Assembly (NCBI RefSeq): GCF_017876095.1
Contig: NZ_JAGINM010000027.1
Coordinates: forward strand, 1-64,000
Direction of reading: 5' to 3'
Length of the DNA stretch: 64,000 bases
Origin: Azospirillum agricola
GTDB lineage: Bacteria > Pseudomonadota > Alphaproteobacteria > Azospirillales > Azospirillaceae
Shown here: positions 24,799 through 33,000 of the stretch, piece by piece
Layout of the letters: every line of letters starts with the position of its first letter
How positions within the stretch are numbered: the stretch's first letter is position 1
The notes under the pieces: generated by a model
The model's input: only the letters and a program-made list of their open reading frames with translations
Told to the model about the DNA's origin: nothing
The model's database searches: none
Program-made: the position numbers and the translations under genes

Positions 24799-24874
24799 TG
24801 GTGGAGCCTGTCGGGATCGAACCGACGACCTCCTGCTTGCAAAGCGGGCGCTCTCCCAACTGAGCTAAGGCCCC
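24799..24874 (-). tRNA. tRNA-Ala (UGC)
   Basis: The cloverleaf has acceptor GGGGCCT/AGGCTCC with the G3-U70 pair that identifies alanine tRNA, D-arm TTAGCTCAGTTGGGAGAGC, anticodon loop TTTGCAA (TGC) and T-arm GTCGGTTCGATCCCGAC. The CCA is encoded (24799-24801). It is first in the pair. Confidence 0.94.
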
Positions 24875-25210
24875 AGGTGCCGGGCCTTGCATCCCGGCTG
24901 TCCGGTCTCTCACCGGCTTGTGGGCCTCCTCCGCGCGATCTTCAGCGGCTCCCCGCGCGGCCGTGACCTCCATCATCTCCCGACATCCGGTTACCCGGAG
25001 CGGGCCGGCTTGCGCCGAAGTGGCCCTGACGCGTCCCCGCTGGCGGTTGTCAGGAGCCTGCACTGGCTTAAGCCCGACCCCACCGGCAGGCTGGGGTAAC
25101 GGGCTTGGGGGAAGATGCCGCCGGGCTGGGGGTGAGCCGCCCGGCGGCAGAGGTTTGGGAGGAAACGCCCGTGTGGGCAGGTGCACGCGCCGAGGCGCGA
25201 AACCGATGGG
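24875..25210. other. Intergenic region upstream of tRNA genes
   Basis: I see no gene with convincing codon use here. The promoter of the tRNA pair is expected in this stretch but no clear consensus stands out. Confidence 0.4.
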
Positions 25211-25357
25211 TCAGACTCCGTCGAGGGAAACGTCGGGATTGGACGAGGCTTGGCGCTGACGTGCTGCCCGCTTCCGAGCCGTTTTCCTGTTCGCCACGTA
25301 GCGCGGATCCTTGCGCGATTTCCGTCGTGCGGCTCGGGCCTGGGAAGCGGTGCTCAT
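25211..25357 (-). CDS. Small very basic protein (48 aa)
   Basis: ATG 25357 follows GCGAGGACGAAG. The product has an Arg/Lys-rich centre (ARRKSRKDPRYVANRKTARK) and an acidic tail (NPDVSLDGV). Such composition suggests nucleic-acid binding. It is not recognised as a family. It lies 28 bases behind the next leftward gene and uses the same codon preference. Confidence 0.5.
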   Translation of the reverse strand: MSTASQARAARRKSRKDPRYVANRKTARKRAARQRQASSNPDVSLDGV

Positions 25358-25385
25358 GTCTTCGTCCTCGCTCCGATGTTGATGA

Positions 25386-25580
25386 TCAGGCGCAGGCCAG
25401 GTCGAGATACCGGCCGTGGAGTTCGTCGGCGAACTTGCTGTAGCTCTCGCTCGGCTCCCCGAGCGCTTCCGCGACCGCCGCCATGCTCGCGGAGAACGCC
25501 GCAGCCTTGCGCAGATTGCGAAGGCCGCCGTCGTTCAGAACCGACAGCACGGTCACCTCGGTGTCGCCGATGGTCCTCAT
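25386..25580 (-). CDS. Hypothetical protein (64 aa)
   Basis: A small helical protein starting MRTIGDTEVTVLSVL, with LRKAAAFSASMAAVAEALG in the middle. ATGA overlap with the upstream gene shows it belongs to the leftward trio ending here. No family is recognised. Confidence 0.5.
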   Translation of the reverse strand: MRTIGDTEVTVLSVLNDGGLRNLRKAAAFSASMAAVAEALGEPSESYSKFADELHGRYLDLACA

Positions 25581-25804
25581 GCGGCTCTCCGATAGGCGGC
25601 CAGTTCGGCATCGCGCAGCGCCATCAGCTTCTCGCGCAGCGCCGGCCAGTCCTCGTGCTGCAGGTCCGGCATCCGCTCGACAGCCGGGATCACGATCCCG
25701 TTGTCGAAATGCCAGCTGTCATCGTGGATTGCCGCGGGGAGCCAGACCGAAGCCCAGAGCAGAAGCATCAGGTCGTCGTTCGAGATCAGCGGGCCGCCCA
25801 TCAC
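25577..25804 (-). CDS. Hypothetical protein (75 aa)
   Basis: A small protein with an aromatic middle (LWASVWLPAAIHDDSWHF) and helical C-terminus (ALREKLMALRDAELAAYRR). It overlaps both neighbours by ATGA-type junctions. The function is unknown. Confidence 0.5.
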   Translation of the reverse strand: MMGGPLISNDDLMLLLWASVWLPAAIHDDSWHFDNGIVIPAVERMPDLQHEDWPALREKLMALRDAELAAYRRAA

Positions 25805-26367
25805 GCGGCCTCGCCGAACAGCGGCGCCGACCGCTGGGCTTCGAGGTCACCCCGGGTGATCCACGCCATGCTCCGTTGCGCCGGCGCATTGAAGCTCTGG
25901 TAGACGCTGAAGCTGAAGAGCAGGGACTGCGCCGTGCGCAGCGACCACACCACGAACTCGTCACCGCTGAACGCGGCGGGATCGAAATCCGCCCCCGCGT
26001 AGCTGACGCCGTCGATGTTGATGTAGGCGCGGCCGTCGGCGCGCCAGCCGACGACCTTCAGCCCGAGCATCTCGATGTGGAGCGCGTCCTCCGGAACCGC
26101 GGCGGTGCATGGTGCGCCGGAGGCCTGCGGCTTGTTACCGCGCGGATCGTTCGAGCGCAGATGGCTCCGGCGGCGGAGAACCTGCTCGGCGAGGCCGTGG
26201 GCCGCTTGGCAGACGCCGAGAGCGCAGGCCTCGGTCGGATACATTTTCGGCAGAACGTCGCGGAACAGCCCAGTGGAGCCCCCGACCGAAACCATCATGT
26301 CGCTTCCCAACAGGAAGAACGACACGGAGCCAAGCTTGGGGAGGTTTCGGAAGGAGACGGTTTCCAT
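25801..26367 (-). CDS. Hypothetical protein under operator control (188 aa)
   Basis: The first gene of a four-gene leftward unit, it starts at ATG 26367, about 50 bases from two palindromic operators (26414-26462) shared with a divergent rightward gene. The protein has a beta-rich C-terminus (GWRADGRAYINIDGVSYAG, EFVVWSLRTAQSLLFSFSVY). No family is recognised. Its control by the same operator type as the lysogeny regulators suggests it is a phage-state-dependent gene. Confidence 0.55.
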   Translation of the reverse strand: METVSFRNLPKLGSVSFFLLGSDMMVSVGGSTGLFRDVLPKMYPTEACALGVCQAAHGLAEQVLRRRSHLRSNDPRGNKPQASGAPCTAAVPEDALHIEMLGLKVVGWRADGRAYINIDGVSYAGADFDPAAFSGDEFVVWSLRTAQSLLFSFSVYQSFNAPAQRSMAWITRGDLEAQRSAPLFGEAA

Positions 26368-26413
26368 CTTCGGCTTGCCTCGGTTGGAGTAGCGCTTTTG
26401 ATGGAGTCATGTT

Positions 26414-26462
26414 CGCGATATATCGCGGTGAAGTCAAATGGAAAATCCGCGATTTATCGCGG
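26414..26462. promoter_or_regulatory. Two palindromic operators in a divergent promoter
   Basis: CGCGATATATCGCG (26414-26427) is a perfect palindrome, and CCGCGATTTATCGCGG (26447-26462) is nearly so; their centres are 34 bases apart. The same sequence recurs at 32974-32987, in front of the regulator genes at 32509 and 33001. They are probable binding sites for one of those HTH proteins and would control 26367 leftward and 26541 rightward. Confidence 0.75.
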
Positions 26463-26540
26463 ATGCGACGGTTTGTCGATCTTGCCATAATCAGGTTGTG
26501 CGATCTGCTGATCGCTCGCTCTGAAGTGAGGTATGGTGGG

Positions 26541-27287
26541 ATGGCTGAGCGGCGCAGGCTCGTCAGCGACTTAGCAAAACGACTGGAACTCGATTACGTC
26601 GGATTCGACCGCGTCAGATCGGCCCGCCAGGTCGTTCTGGTGCAAGTCGAGGAATACGAAACGACGGAGCGGGTCTACCGAGTGTCGCTGCGCTGCAGGT
26701 CGGTGGATGGTGGGCGGACGCTGAAGGATTTCCTCTCGAACCGCATCCTAGGCCTAGTCGATCTCGATACCGGCGAGTGTGTCAACGATATCCCGGCCTA
26801 TCTCTGCGACCTGCTGGCCGAAGCTGGGGGCGAATTGCCACGGTACTGGCCAAGGCCGGAACACGACCCGATCCGCAGCACCTCATTGGGTGTGGCGTTC
26901 GATCGACACGGCTACGCAGTGGGTTGGGCGTTCGGGGTTCATTCGTCGTTCCGTAGCGCGCTGGACATCTTGTACTCTGCCGATTCGAAGTCGAGCAACG
27001 GCATCTGGACCCAAGGTATTCCGCCAAGATACGGCTTTGAGGTTGGCGACCTGATGCACTCGCCCGCCCCTTGGGGGCCGCAGACCCGGTATTCGGTTCA
27101 GGTTAAGTCACTGAATGACCAGGAGGTCACGGTATCGTTGATGGTTGTCAATGATCGTCGGGTAATAAGTTCACAAGAACTAACCATGTCGCAATCTGAT
27201 TTTGCGGAGTTGCTGAGAATCGGCATTCCTCAACAGTCTGCAGTAGTTGCGGAGGCTGAGCATCATCTGGAACCCACAGCCCCATAG
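26541..27287 (+). CDS. Unknown protein, first gene of the exonuclease-BRCT operon (248 aa)
   Basis: ATG 26541 is taken because the frame before it runs through the operators. The N-terminal part is basic (AERRRLVSDLAKRLELDYVG), and the rest looks beta-rich (QVVLVQVEEYETTERVYRVS). I recognise no family. It starts an apparent three-gene rightward unit with the exonuclease-BRCT gene 38 bases downstream. Base composition is slightly lower in GC than the surroundings, as for the next two genes, which hints at separate acquisition. Confidence 0.6.
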   Translation: MAERRRLVSDLAKRLELDYVGFDRVRSARQVVLVQVEEYETTERVYRVSLRCRSVDGGRTLKDFLSNRILGLVDLDTGECVNDIPAYLCDLLAEAGGELPRYWPRPEHDPIRSTSLGVAFDRHGYAVGWAFGVHSSFRSALDILYSADSKSSNGIWTQGIPPRYGFEVGDLMHSPAPWGPQTRYSVQVKSLNDQEVTVSLMVVNDRRVISSQELTMSQSDFAELLRIGIPQQSAVVAEAEHHLEPTAP

Positions 27288-27325
27288 CCCTCCGCCGCGG
27301 TTATCGGATTAGGCCACTTTTTGAG

Positions 27326-28315
27326 ATGGATGGCATGGGTGATACCGGTTGGATCAGCCGCCTTTTGAGGGCGAGGCAACGACGTTCAGCAGTCACGGTT
27401 GAGCCGCCACAGGCGGAGACGGAGACCGACTCGCTAAAGCGCTATGTGGTGATCGACTGCGAGACGACGGGCTTATCAACGGCCCGGGGCGACCGGATGG
27501 TTAGCTTCGCTGCCATCGAGATCCTTGGGGTAGAGCCATCAGGGCGCAGCTTAAGTCTGATCTTCAACCCTGGCCGAAACTCAGATCCTCGCGCCCGGAG
27601 CGTCCACCGGTTATCCGACCACCTGCTTCGCCATCAGTCGCCGTTCTCATCGAGCCGCGACATAATCCATGACTTCTTGGCGGATGCAGTCATCGTTGGA
27701 CACAACGTCCAGTTCGATCTGTCATTCCTCTCTCACGAGTTCGCCCTATGCGGCTCCCGGTGGCATCAAGGCGCAAGCATCTGCACGCAGGAAGCATTCC
27801 AGGGATTGGGCATGGGGCGGGCGAGCTTAGATGCCGCAGCGGCGCATTTTGACATCGATATCTCCGCTCGCGCAGAATTCCACGGCGCCTTCATCGACGC
27901 GGAGATAACGAGCCAGCTTTTCCAAAGGATGGTGTTGGGGAAGGAGGTGGCGCGCGAAATTGCTCATTTGCCGCCGACTAACTTCGTGGAGCCCCCGCCT
28001 CTCGTGCAGAGCGCGGCAACCACCAAGGCGGGGCACGGTGTCCAGGGACTCGCCTTCGCCATAACCGGCGAGTTGACCAACATGACGCGCGATGAGGCAG
28101 CAGATCTGGTCGAGCGCCTCGGTGGCATATGGCACAAGGCCGTCAAAAAAGACACCGATTTCCTTGTGATCGGCCACGCGCCGGGAAATACGAAAATCGA
28201 GACAGCCGCCGCGCGACGGGCCAGGTATGGCAAGCCGGACAACATCGATGAAGCCCAGTTCTTACGTTTCATCGATTCGTCAGTTCAGGCCAATAATAAT
28301 GTAAGGGTGAAGTAA
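27326..28315 (+). CDS. DEDDh 3'-5' exonuclease fused to a BRCT domain
   Basis: This 329-residue protein has a DnaQ-like exonuclease domain: motif I VVIDCETTGL with Asp44 and Glu46, motif II GHNVQFDLSFL with Asp131, motif III EFHGAFIDAEITS with His186 and Asp191. All DEDDh residues are present. After a linker, residues about 240-318 form a BRCT domain (GLAFAITGELTNMTRDEAAD, then GGIWHKAVKKDTDFLVIG), as in NAD-dependent ligases. The fusion suggests an exonuclease guided to nicks, ends or a BRCT partner. It ends one base before the next gene. It may serve repair, proofreading or attack on competing DNA. Confidence 0.85.
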   Translation: MDGMGDTGWISRLLRARQRRSAVTVEPPQAETETDSLKRYVVIDCETTGLSTARGDRMVSFAAIEILGVEPSGRSLSLIFNPGRNSDPRARSVHRLSDHLLRHQSPFSSSRDIIHDFLADAVIVGHNVQFDLSFLSHEFALCGSRWHQGASICTQEAFQGLGMGRASLDAAAAHFDIDISARAEFHGAFIDAEITSQLFQRMVLGKEVAREIAHLPPTNFVEPPPLVQSAATTKAGHGVQGLAFAITGELTNMTRDEAADLVERLGGIWHKAVKKDTDFLVIGHAPGNTKIETAAARRARYGKPDNIDEAQFLRFIDSSVQANNNVRVK

Positions 28316-28316
28316 T

Positions 28317-28880
28317 ATGGCGGCGACATTCGAAGATATTGGCCTTGATTTATTCATCGAACATTTTCTAGATGGAGTTGTAATCCCCAATCATTACAAG
28401 AAGAAAAAGAAGGAAAAATTAACTTCGATTCGAGAATCTGATCTTCTCCCTATTGCATTATCCAACGGTCGTGCCGCATTTTCCGCCAGAGTTGAGGCAG
28501 GCGAGCAGGTTTGGAATGTATCGTTTACGCAGCACAACCTGCGTGTTTGGGTGAATAAAAACTGGAACACAGAGGCCCCTACGGTAGAGGGCCCTGCCGT
28601 TCGATCGTCCATTGCGAAAGTGTTGGAGGAAATTAGAGTCAAACAATTCATGTCGCCCGAGCAATCGACATGGCTTCTTCAGAGTTTTTGGAATGGGGAG
28701 GAGAGCGCCGCCGGACCCAACCTTGTTGGTGGGAATCTGCCGGGGTGGTTTGAAGAATTGGCCGACCAGTCTCTCATTGTGCCGGCGTTAGGGATGCTTC
28801 GCTGGTGCCTGACGGTAGAGGGGAGTGAGGTGTTCGAAATCCTCCACCGCTCCGTCAGACGCCACGACGCCCCAACATGA
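28317..28880 (+). CDS. Unknown protein, third gene of the exonuclease-BRCT operon (187 aa)
   Basis: ATG 28317 follows AAGGGTGAAG, immediately behind the exonuclease-BRCT stop. A run of lysines near residue 28 (HYKKKKKEKLTSI) and an aromatic middle (VWNVSFTQHNLRVWV) are the main features. GC content is visibly lower than average. No family is recognised. The tight spacing says it works with, or is co-regulated with, the exonuclease. Confidence 0.6.
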   Translation: MAATFEDIGLDLFIEHFLDGVVIPNHYKKKKKEKLTSIRESDLLPIALSNGRAAFSARVEAGEQVWNVSFTQHNLRVWVNKNWNTEAPTVEGPAVRSSIAKVLEEIRVKQFMSPEQSTWLLQSFWNGEESAAGPNLVGGNLPGWFEELADQSLIVPALGMLRWCLTVEGSEVFEILHRSVRRHDAPT

Positions 28881-28916
28881 TCGGGCGGGGAGCTGCTCCA
28901 GCGACAACAGCCAGGG

Positions 28917-29243
28917 TCACGCTGCCGCTGCAATTTCAACCGGCAAGCTGGCGACCGGCGCCGGCTTGGTCGCGCGCCAGAACGCTGCAACAGGGTTGCC
29001 GCAGCCGTGCCCAGCGGCGTCATGGCCGTCATCGGTGGCCGCCTCCAGGAAGTAATGCGCGACGAAGATCCGGACTTCGCTGGCCAGGTTCGGAGCCGGG
29101 AACGCGTCGAGGCCGGAGATCAGGGCGCTGACCGTCACTCCTTCCTTGACCGCGATCTTGTCCAGCGCGCTCCAGATGATGGTCTCCAGGCGCATCGAGG
29201 TCCGCCGGCCGTTCACCATCACGTTCTTCATCACCAGAGCCAT
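28917..29243 (-). CDS. Ribbon-helix-helix protein
   Basis: ATG 29243 has AAGGTAGG upstream. The N-terminal 45 residues read VNGRRTSMRLETIIWSALDK and IAVKEGVTVSALISGLDA, the RHH_4 pattern: a beta strand with Arg/Thr/Ser/Arg and two helices that bind DNA as a dimer. The C-terminal 60 residues are a non-conserved tail. It is convergent with the previous operon and divergent from the DMT exporter gene, which it may regulate. Confidence 0.75.
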   Translation of the reverse strand: MALVMKNVMVNGRRTSMRLETIIWSALDKIAVKEGVTVSALISGLDAFPAPNLASEVRIFVAHYFLEAATDDGHDAAGHGCGNPVAAFWRATKPAPVASLPVEIAAAA

Positions 29244-29338
29244 CACGACCTACCTTGCGAAACAGTTGCATTTGTCGGAGTTTCGATCCGCGAGAGGCGG
29301 CGTCGCAGTGAAGAACTTCACACGCCGCATACGGGACG

Positions 29339-30262
29339 ATGCAGAAAACGAGGTGGATGGTGGGTGGTGCGACAAAAGGCGCGCTCTGGACGCTGGTATC
29401 GGCGCTTTCGTTCATGTGCGCGAACATCCTGATCAAGCACCTGTCCGCGAAACTGCCGGCGCTGGAGATGGCCTTGTTCCGGTCGGCCGGCGGCCTGCTG
29501 ATGGCGTTCGTCGCCTGGCGCGCATTCCTGCACCTCCGCCAGCTCCGCGACCCGCAGTGGCACCTGACCCGCGCGGCGGTCGGCGCCGTCAGCCTGATGG
29601 CTCTGGTCCACGCCTACAGCTCCTTGCCCATCGCCCTGGTGACCGGCTTCATGTATGTCAGGGTCTTGTTGGTCATTCCGATGCAGCGGGTGATCCTGGG
29701 CGAATCCGCCGACCGCCGGGTCTGGATCGCCGCAGGCATCGGCATCGTCGGCGCGCTCATCGCCCTGTGGCCGCGCCTGGTCACCATCGGGACGCCGCAT
29801 TGGAGCTGGGCGGTGGGCTCGCTGATCATCGCGGCCTTCGCGGGGGCGGGTAGCCAAATCTGCATGCGCCGGCTGGCCCGGACCAACCCGGCTACGGTGG
29901 TGGTCGCCGTGTCGGCGATCCTGATCAGCGCCATCGTCGCGATCCCGGCCAGCACCGTCGCCGTTGAGCCGCCGGCCGGCGACCTACCGTGGTTGATTGG
30001 CATGGCGCTGCTGTCCGCCTGCGCGCAGTGGGCAACCGTCCGCGGCTACAAGCATGCCTCCCCGGCGGTGCTGATGCCCGTCACCCTGGTTGACGTGCCC
30101 GTGGCGCTGGTCTCCGGCTACCTGCTGTTCGGCGAGGTGCCGACCGTGCACGCGGCGGTGGGAGCGGCGATCATCATCGCGGCGGCGGTCTACGTCACGC
30201 GGTCGAGTCGGCCCGAGTCGCGGCAGGCGACGGGCTCTTCTCCCGGACGGGTTCTCAGCTAA
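29339..30262 (+). CDS. DMT/EamA-family transporter
   Basis: This 307-residue protein has about ten hydrophobic segments and the two-fold EamA repeat. Examples are LVSALSFMCANILIKHLSAK near the start, IAAGIGIVGALIALWP mid-protein and VSGYLLFGEVPTVHAAVGAA near the end. The family exports small metabolites or drugs across the inner membrane. ATG 29339 is the first start; ATG 29357 is possible. It looks like a moron gene, an accessory host-benefit gene carried by the phage, since it has no phage function and lies between regulators. Confidence 0.9.
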   Translation: MQKTRWMVGGATKGALWTLVSALSFMCANILIKHLSAKLPALEMALFRSAGGLLMAFVAWRAFLHLRQLRDPQWHLTRAAVGAVSLMALVHAYSSLPIALVTGFMYVRVLLVIPMQRVILGESADRRVWIAAGIGIVGALIALWPRLVTIGTPHWSWAVGSLIIAAFAGAGSQICMRRLARTNPATVVVAVSAILISAIVAIPASTVAVEPPAGDLPWLIGMALLSACAQWATVRGYKHASPAVLMPVTLVDVPVALVSGYLLFGEVPTVHAAVGAAIIIAAAVYVTRSSRPESRQATGSSPGRVLS

Positions 30263-30487
30263 TCGCAGCGCGCAAAGCCAACGTCATAACTTTTTTGGTG
30301 ACGCCAGACCGCAACAAGACGTCGCCAGACCATCAAGATCCCAAAAATGGGACGTGGAGCATGTCCAGGTGAATAACATAGTATGCGCGCACCGAATGAT
30401 GGTGAAAATCTCCTATTGTGACCCGTTTGGGTGATGCGCTCGGATGATTAGGTTGCTAGGCTTGCAGCAACTTAATTCAGCGAGGGC
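30263..30487. other. Intergenic region upstream of the LuxR-type gene
   Basis: 225 bases with no gene seen. It should hold the promoter of the LuxR-type regulator. Confidence 0.4.
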
Positions 30488-31561
30488 ATGCCGATTATGG
30501 CGGCGCTTGATATTCCCGCAGATGCTCCGCCTTCCTTGTCGGAAATGGCTGCGCTCGCCGTCCGTCTCGGGTCGGGCGCCGTGGTCTTCAGCCCTGATGA
30601 TCGGCTTGAGTTCGCCAGCGACCATTTCCGTCGGATGTATGAGTTCTGCGACTTCGGGCGAGGACTGACCTTCGACGACATCCTTCTGGCGTCGTTGGCA
30701 ATGGAGGAGAGGGCCGGCTTCAAACTGCCGGAACCCCCCACGGAAAAGCTGGAACGTACCAAGCGGCGTCGCCGAGTGGAGCGCATGGAGTTTGTCCGTG
30801 AGTTCCCCGTGCCGTTGATGTGCTTGCATTGGATGCACCACAGCGGATGGTCCATCCAGATCAGGGCGGAGCCCAAGCACGTTGGCCTGTCGAGCTTCTT
30901 CGACGCCGACCTGCCTGCCTTCGGCCTTTTGGAGGCCCTTCGTCGTCGAGAAGAACTGTCCCAGCGCGCGGCCGTGCTGGACAGTATCGACCTTGCGGTT
31001 GCGGTACTCGGTCCAGAGGGGGGCGTCAGATATCAAAATGCTGCCTTTGCCGCCCTGGTTGATGCCTCTGATGGGTTGAGGATTGATGATGACGGGCACG
31101 TCTGCGCCGTGGATGCCGGTAGCGCTGACAGGCTTCAGGCGGTCATCGCCGCAGCGGCGTTTGGTCGGCCAAGCGCCAGACAAGTTGCCATGTGCCTCCC
31201 TCGCCAAAGGGGAGAGCCGCACGTCCTTTCGGTGTCCCGCGGTGTAGGGGCCTTGCTCGGATCGGCCGTCCTTATCATCGCTCCCATCTTGCTGGATGTG
31301 GGGACGCTGGCCAGCATCCTCTATCGCGACTTCGGCTTGACCCAAGCGCAGGCGGAGGTCGCCGCCCATGTCGGGGCAGGATTGTCGCCGGATGAGGCGG
31401 CTGAGGCTCTTGGGAAATCGCGCGACACAGCCCGCACTCAGCTCAAAGGTGTTTTCGCAAGACTTGGACAGAATATCGGAGGCAGGACGCAAGCCCGCCT
31501 TACGCGGTTCTCCGCGTTGCTGTCATCGATTTCCGGTGCCGCCCGGCAGCGCGGTTATTGA
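30488..31561 (+). CDS. LuxR-type transcriptional regulator with PAS-like domain
   Basis: The C-terminal 65 residues are a LuxR HTH: DFGLTQAQAEVAAHVGAGLS followed by EAAEALGKSRDTARTQLKGV, with the usual helix-turn-helix spacing. Residues 20-130 and 165-240 look like PAS-type sensor modules (VAVLGPEGGVRYQNAAFAAL). There is no response-regulator receiver domain. The ATG at 30488 or 30497 could be used, since GAGGG fits the second better. The DUF1399-like gene follows 14 bases downstream, so the pair is one operon. It probably responds to an intracellular signal and may regulate host genes. Confidence 0.8.
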   Translation: MPIMAALDIPADAPPSLSEMAALAVRLGSGAVVFSPDDRLEFASDHFRRMYEFCDFGRGLTFDDILLASLAMEERAGFKLPEPPTEKLERTKRRRRVERMEFVREFPVPLMCLHWMHHSGWSIQIRAEPKHVGLSSFFDADLPAFGLLEALRRREELSQRAAVLDSIDLAVAVLGPEGGVRYQNAAFAALVDASDGLRIDDDGHVCAVDAGSADRLQAVIAAAAFGRPSARQVAMCLPRQRGEPHVLSVSRGVGALLGSAVLIIAPILLDVGTLASILYRDFGLTQAQAEVAAHVGAGLSPDEAAEALGKSRDTARTQLKGVFARLGQNIGGRTQARLTRFSALLSSISGAARQRGY

Positions 31562-31575
31562 ACAGGGGTTAGTCT

Positions 31576-32031
31576 ATGAACATTGATGATGCTCTGAATG
31601 CAGTCGAGGCCATCGATATGAGCGTTCTGGTATCCGACTTGATCGAGAAGGGTACGGACAGGGCGCGTGCCGAACGCTCGGTGGCCCAATATCGTGAGTT
31701 CTTCGCCACATGCGCTGCTTACCCGGATGCACCTCTCGTCCCGACTCATCTGTGCGATCTTGCTTGGCACGCCCACATGCTCCGCCCCAGCAAGTATGCC
31801 AGGGATTGCATGGCGGTGCTGGGCCACATCATGGATCATGACCCCGGAGTCTATCGCACCGGGCCGTTCCAGGAGGCCTACGATCTGACGCGTAAGTTGG
31901 TTCCGTACGGACACCTGATGCCGGTCGACGCATATGCGCTGGAAAATGAGATGGCCGGGGCTGAGTGTTTCCGCGAACCGAATCAGCGGCCTGATCGCGA
32001 GGACCCACTGTACATCAAGTTCGACGCATAG
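31576..32031 (+). CDS. DUF1399 / glycine-rich-domain-like protein (151 aa)
   Basis: The core THLCDLAWHAHMLRPSKYAR followed by MAVLGHIMDHDPGVY matches the WH-H and LG-xx-DHDP blocks of GRDP (DUF1399) proteins, a family known from plants and many bacteria with an unclear function. The conserved His residues suggest metal binding. It lies 14 bases behind a LuxR-type regulator with no other gene between, so both probably act together. It looks like accessory cargo rather than a phage core gene. Confidence 0.7.
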   Translation: MNIDDALNAVEAIDMSVLVSDLIEKGTDRARAERSVAQYREFFATCAAYPDAPLVPTHLCDLAWHAHMLRPSKYARDCMAVLGHIMDHDPGVYRTGPFQEAYDLTRKLVPYGHLMPVDAYALENEMAGAECFREPNQRPDREDPLYIKFDA

Positions 32032-32508
32032 CATCAGTCCGCCGACAGGCGGAGGCTACTAAGGCGGTGGGCGCCTTTTCGCTGCGATGGCTTTACCAGA
32101 GCCGTCACCAGAGAAACCAACGGCAATATGCCGGAGGCTGAACTCAACTCCACCCGCACCGCCGGACGGTAAGGGCAAGGATAGACTCAGGGGCGTCCAT
32201 ATGCCGAGTATCTTTTTGCGTTCGAATGTTGCCACTGAAGAGCAATCCTCGCTGTCGAAGCCTTGCGAGGAAATTTCGACCCCTGGCGAAAGGAGCGCTA
32301 TTTCGCATGTATTCGGAGCACGTAGGCTGCGCCAAGGAAGCGCTCCTATCAATTCCCACAACGGATTTGCAAATAGATCCTAATCTTTAGGGTATTGATA
32401 GCTTGAGAGTGGAGTCGCATGTTATGCTAACGGAAGAAGAGCGCGAGTGGATTGTTAGCGAACTCGCAGAATTCATTCTGGATAAAGGCGTAAGGGGGGA
32501 GCGGATCA
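32032..32508. other. Intergenic region between moron genes and the repressor
   Basis: About 480 bases. A plus-strand frame from about 32403 contains LTEEEREWIVSELAEFILDK, which looks protein-like, but it runs into the opposite-strand repressor gene and lacks a good start, so it is mentioned only as a possible small gene (ATG 32424). Frames at 32059-32383 are not convincing. Confidence 0.4.
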
Positions 32509-32895
32509 TTATCCGCTGGATTCGTCTGCGGCGTCGCGCGGCTTCCTGCGGCGCTTCCTATTCGCCTGCAGCGCCTTTCCAGTTTCGATAGCTTCATCCC
32601 TGGAAGTCATTTTCTCTAATATTGCGTTGGCTGCTTGACGCGCACGTACTCTCTGCTCCCAGTCAGGTTCGCCATATTCAAGCAGTTCAACAACAGTCAT
32701 TCCTGCCGCCTTAGCAATGGCGTGCAGCGTGGAGACCGTCGGATTGCCCCGCATTGCACTCCGAAGAGTGGACTCATTCTTACCCGCCATCTTCGCCCAG
32801 TTGTTAGGCGAATGGAGGCGGTCTCCATGGACCGACATAACGCGGTCAACCACTTCCCCAAGGTCGGGGCGGTCTGAGATTCTATCGTCTACCAT
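32509..32895 (-). CDS. HTH repressor (128 aa)
   Basis: Start ATG 32895 is used because the frame upstream runs through operator DNA. Residues 15-70 form an XRE-type helix-turn-helix: SPNNWAKMAGKNESTLRSAM then TVSTLHAIAKAAGMTVVELL. The C-terminus is basic (ALQANRKRRRKPRDAADE), with no peptidase domain, so RecA-driven self-cleavage is not expected. Its start lies 20 bases from the first of three palindromic operators and diverges from the Cro-sized HTH gene at 33001. It is a good candidate for the phage-state repressor of the CGCGATATATCGCG regulon. Confidence 0.75.
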   Translation of the reverse strand: MVDDRISDRPDLGEVVDRVMSVHGDRLHSPNNWAKMAGKNESTLRSAMRGNPTVSTLHAIAKAAGMTVVELLEYGEPDWEQRVRARQAANAILEKMTSRDEAIETGKALQANRKRRRKPRDAADESSG

Positions 32896-32914
32896 GGCCG
32901 TATTATGGCGCGAC

Positions 32915-32987
32915 CGCGAAAAATCGCGACCGCGCTCTATCGCGCTCTTCTGGCTCGAATGCGATTGACTAACCGCGATATATCGCG
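32915..32987. promoter_or_regulatory. Three palindromic operators between divergent HTH genes
   Basis: CGCGAAAAATCGCG (32915-32928), CGCGCTCTATCGCG (32931-32944) and CGCGATATATCGCG (32974-32987) share the CGCG-N6-CGCG frame with the two sites at 26414-26462. The first two are 16 bases apart centre to centre. A TTGACT (32965-32970) and CATTAT (32989-32994) pair, 18 bases apart, forms a promoter for the 33001 gene overlapped by the third operator. This is the layout of a bistable phage switch. Confidence 0.75.
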
Positions 32988-33000
32988 GCATTATAGAGCC

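Noticed and set aside
30419..30436. Possible additional iteron (TTTGGGTGATGC)
   Set aside because: Only a partial match to the iteron core; the GGGGAC part and the final GACG are missing.
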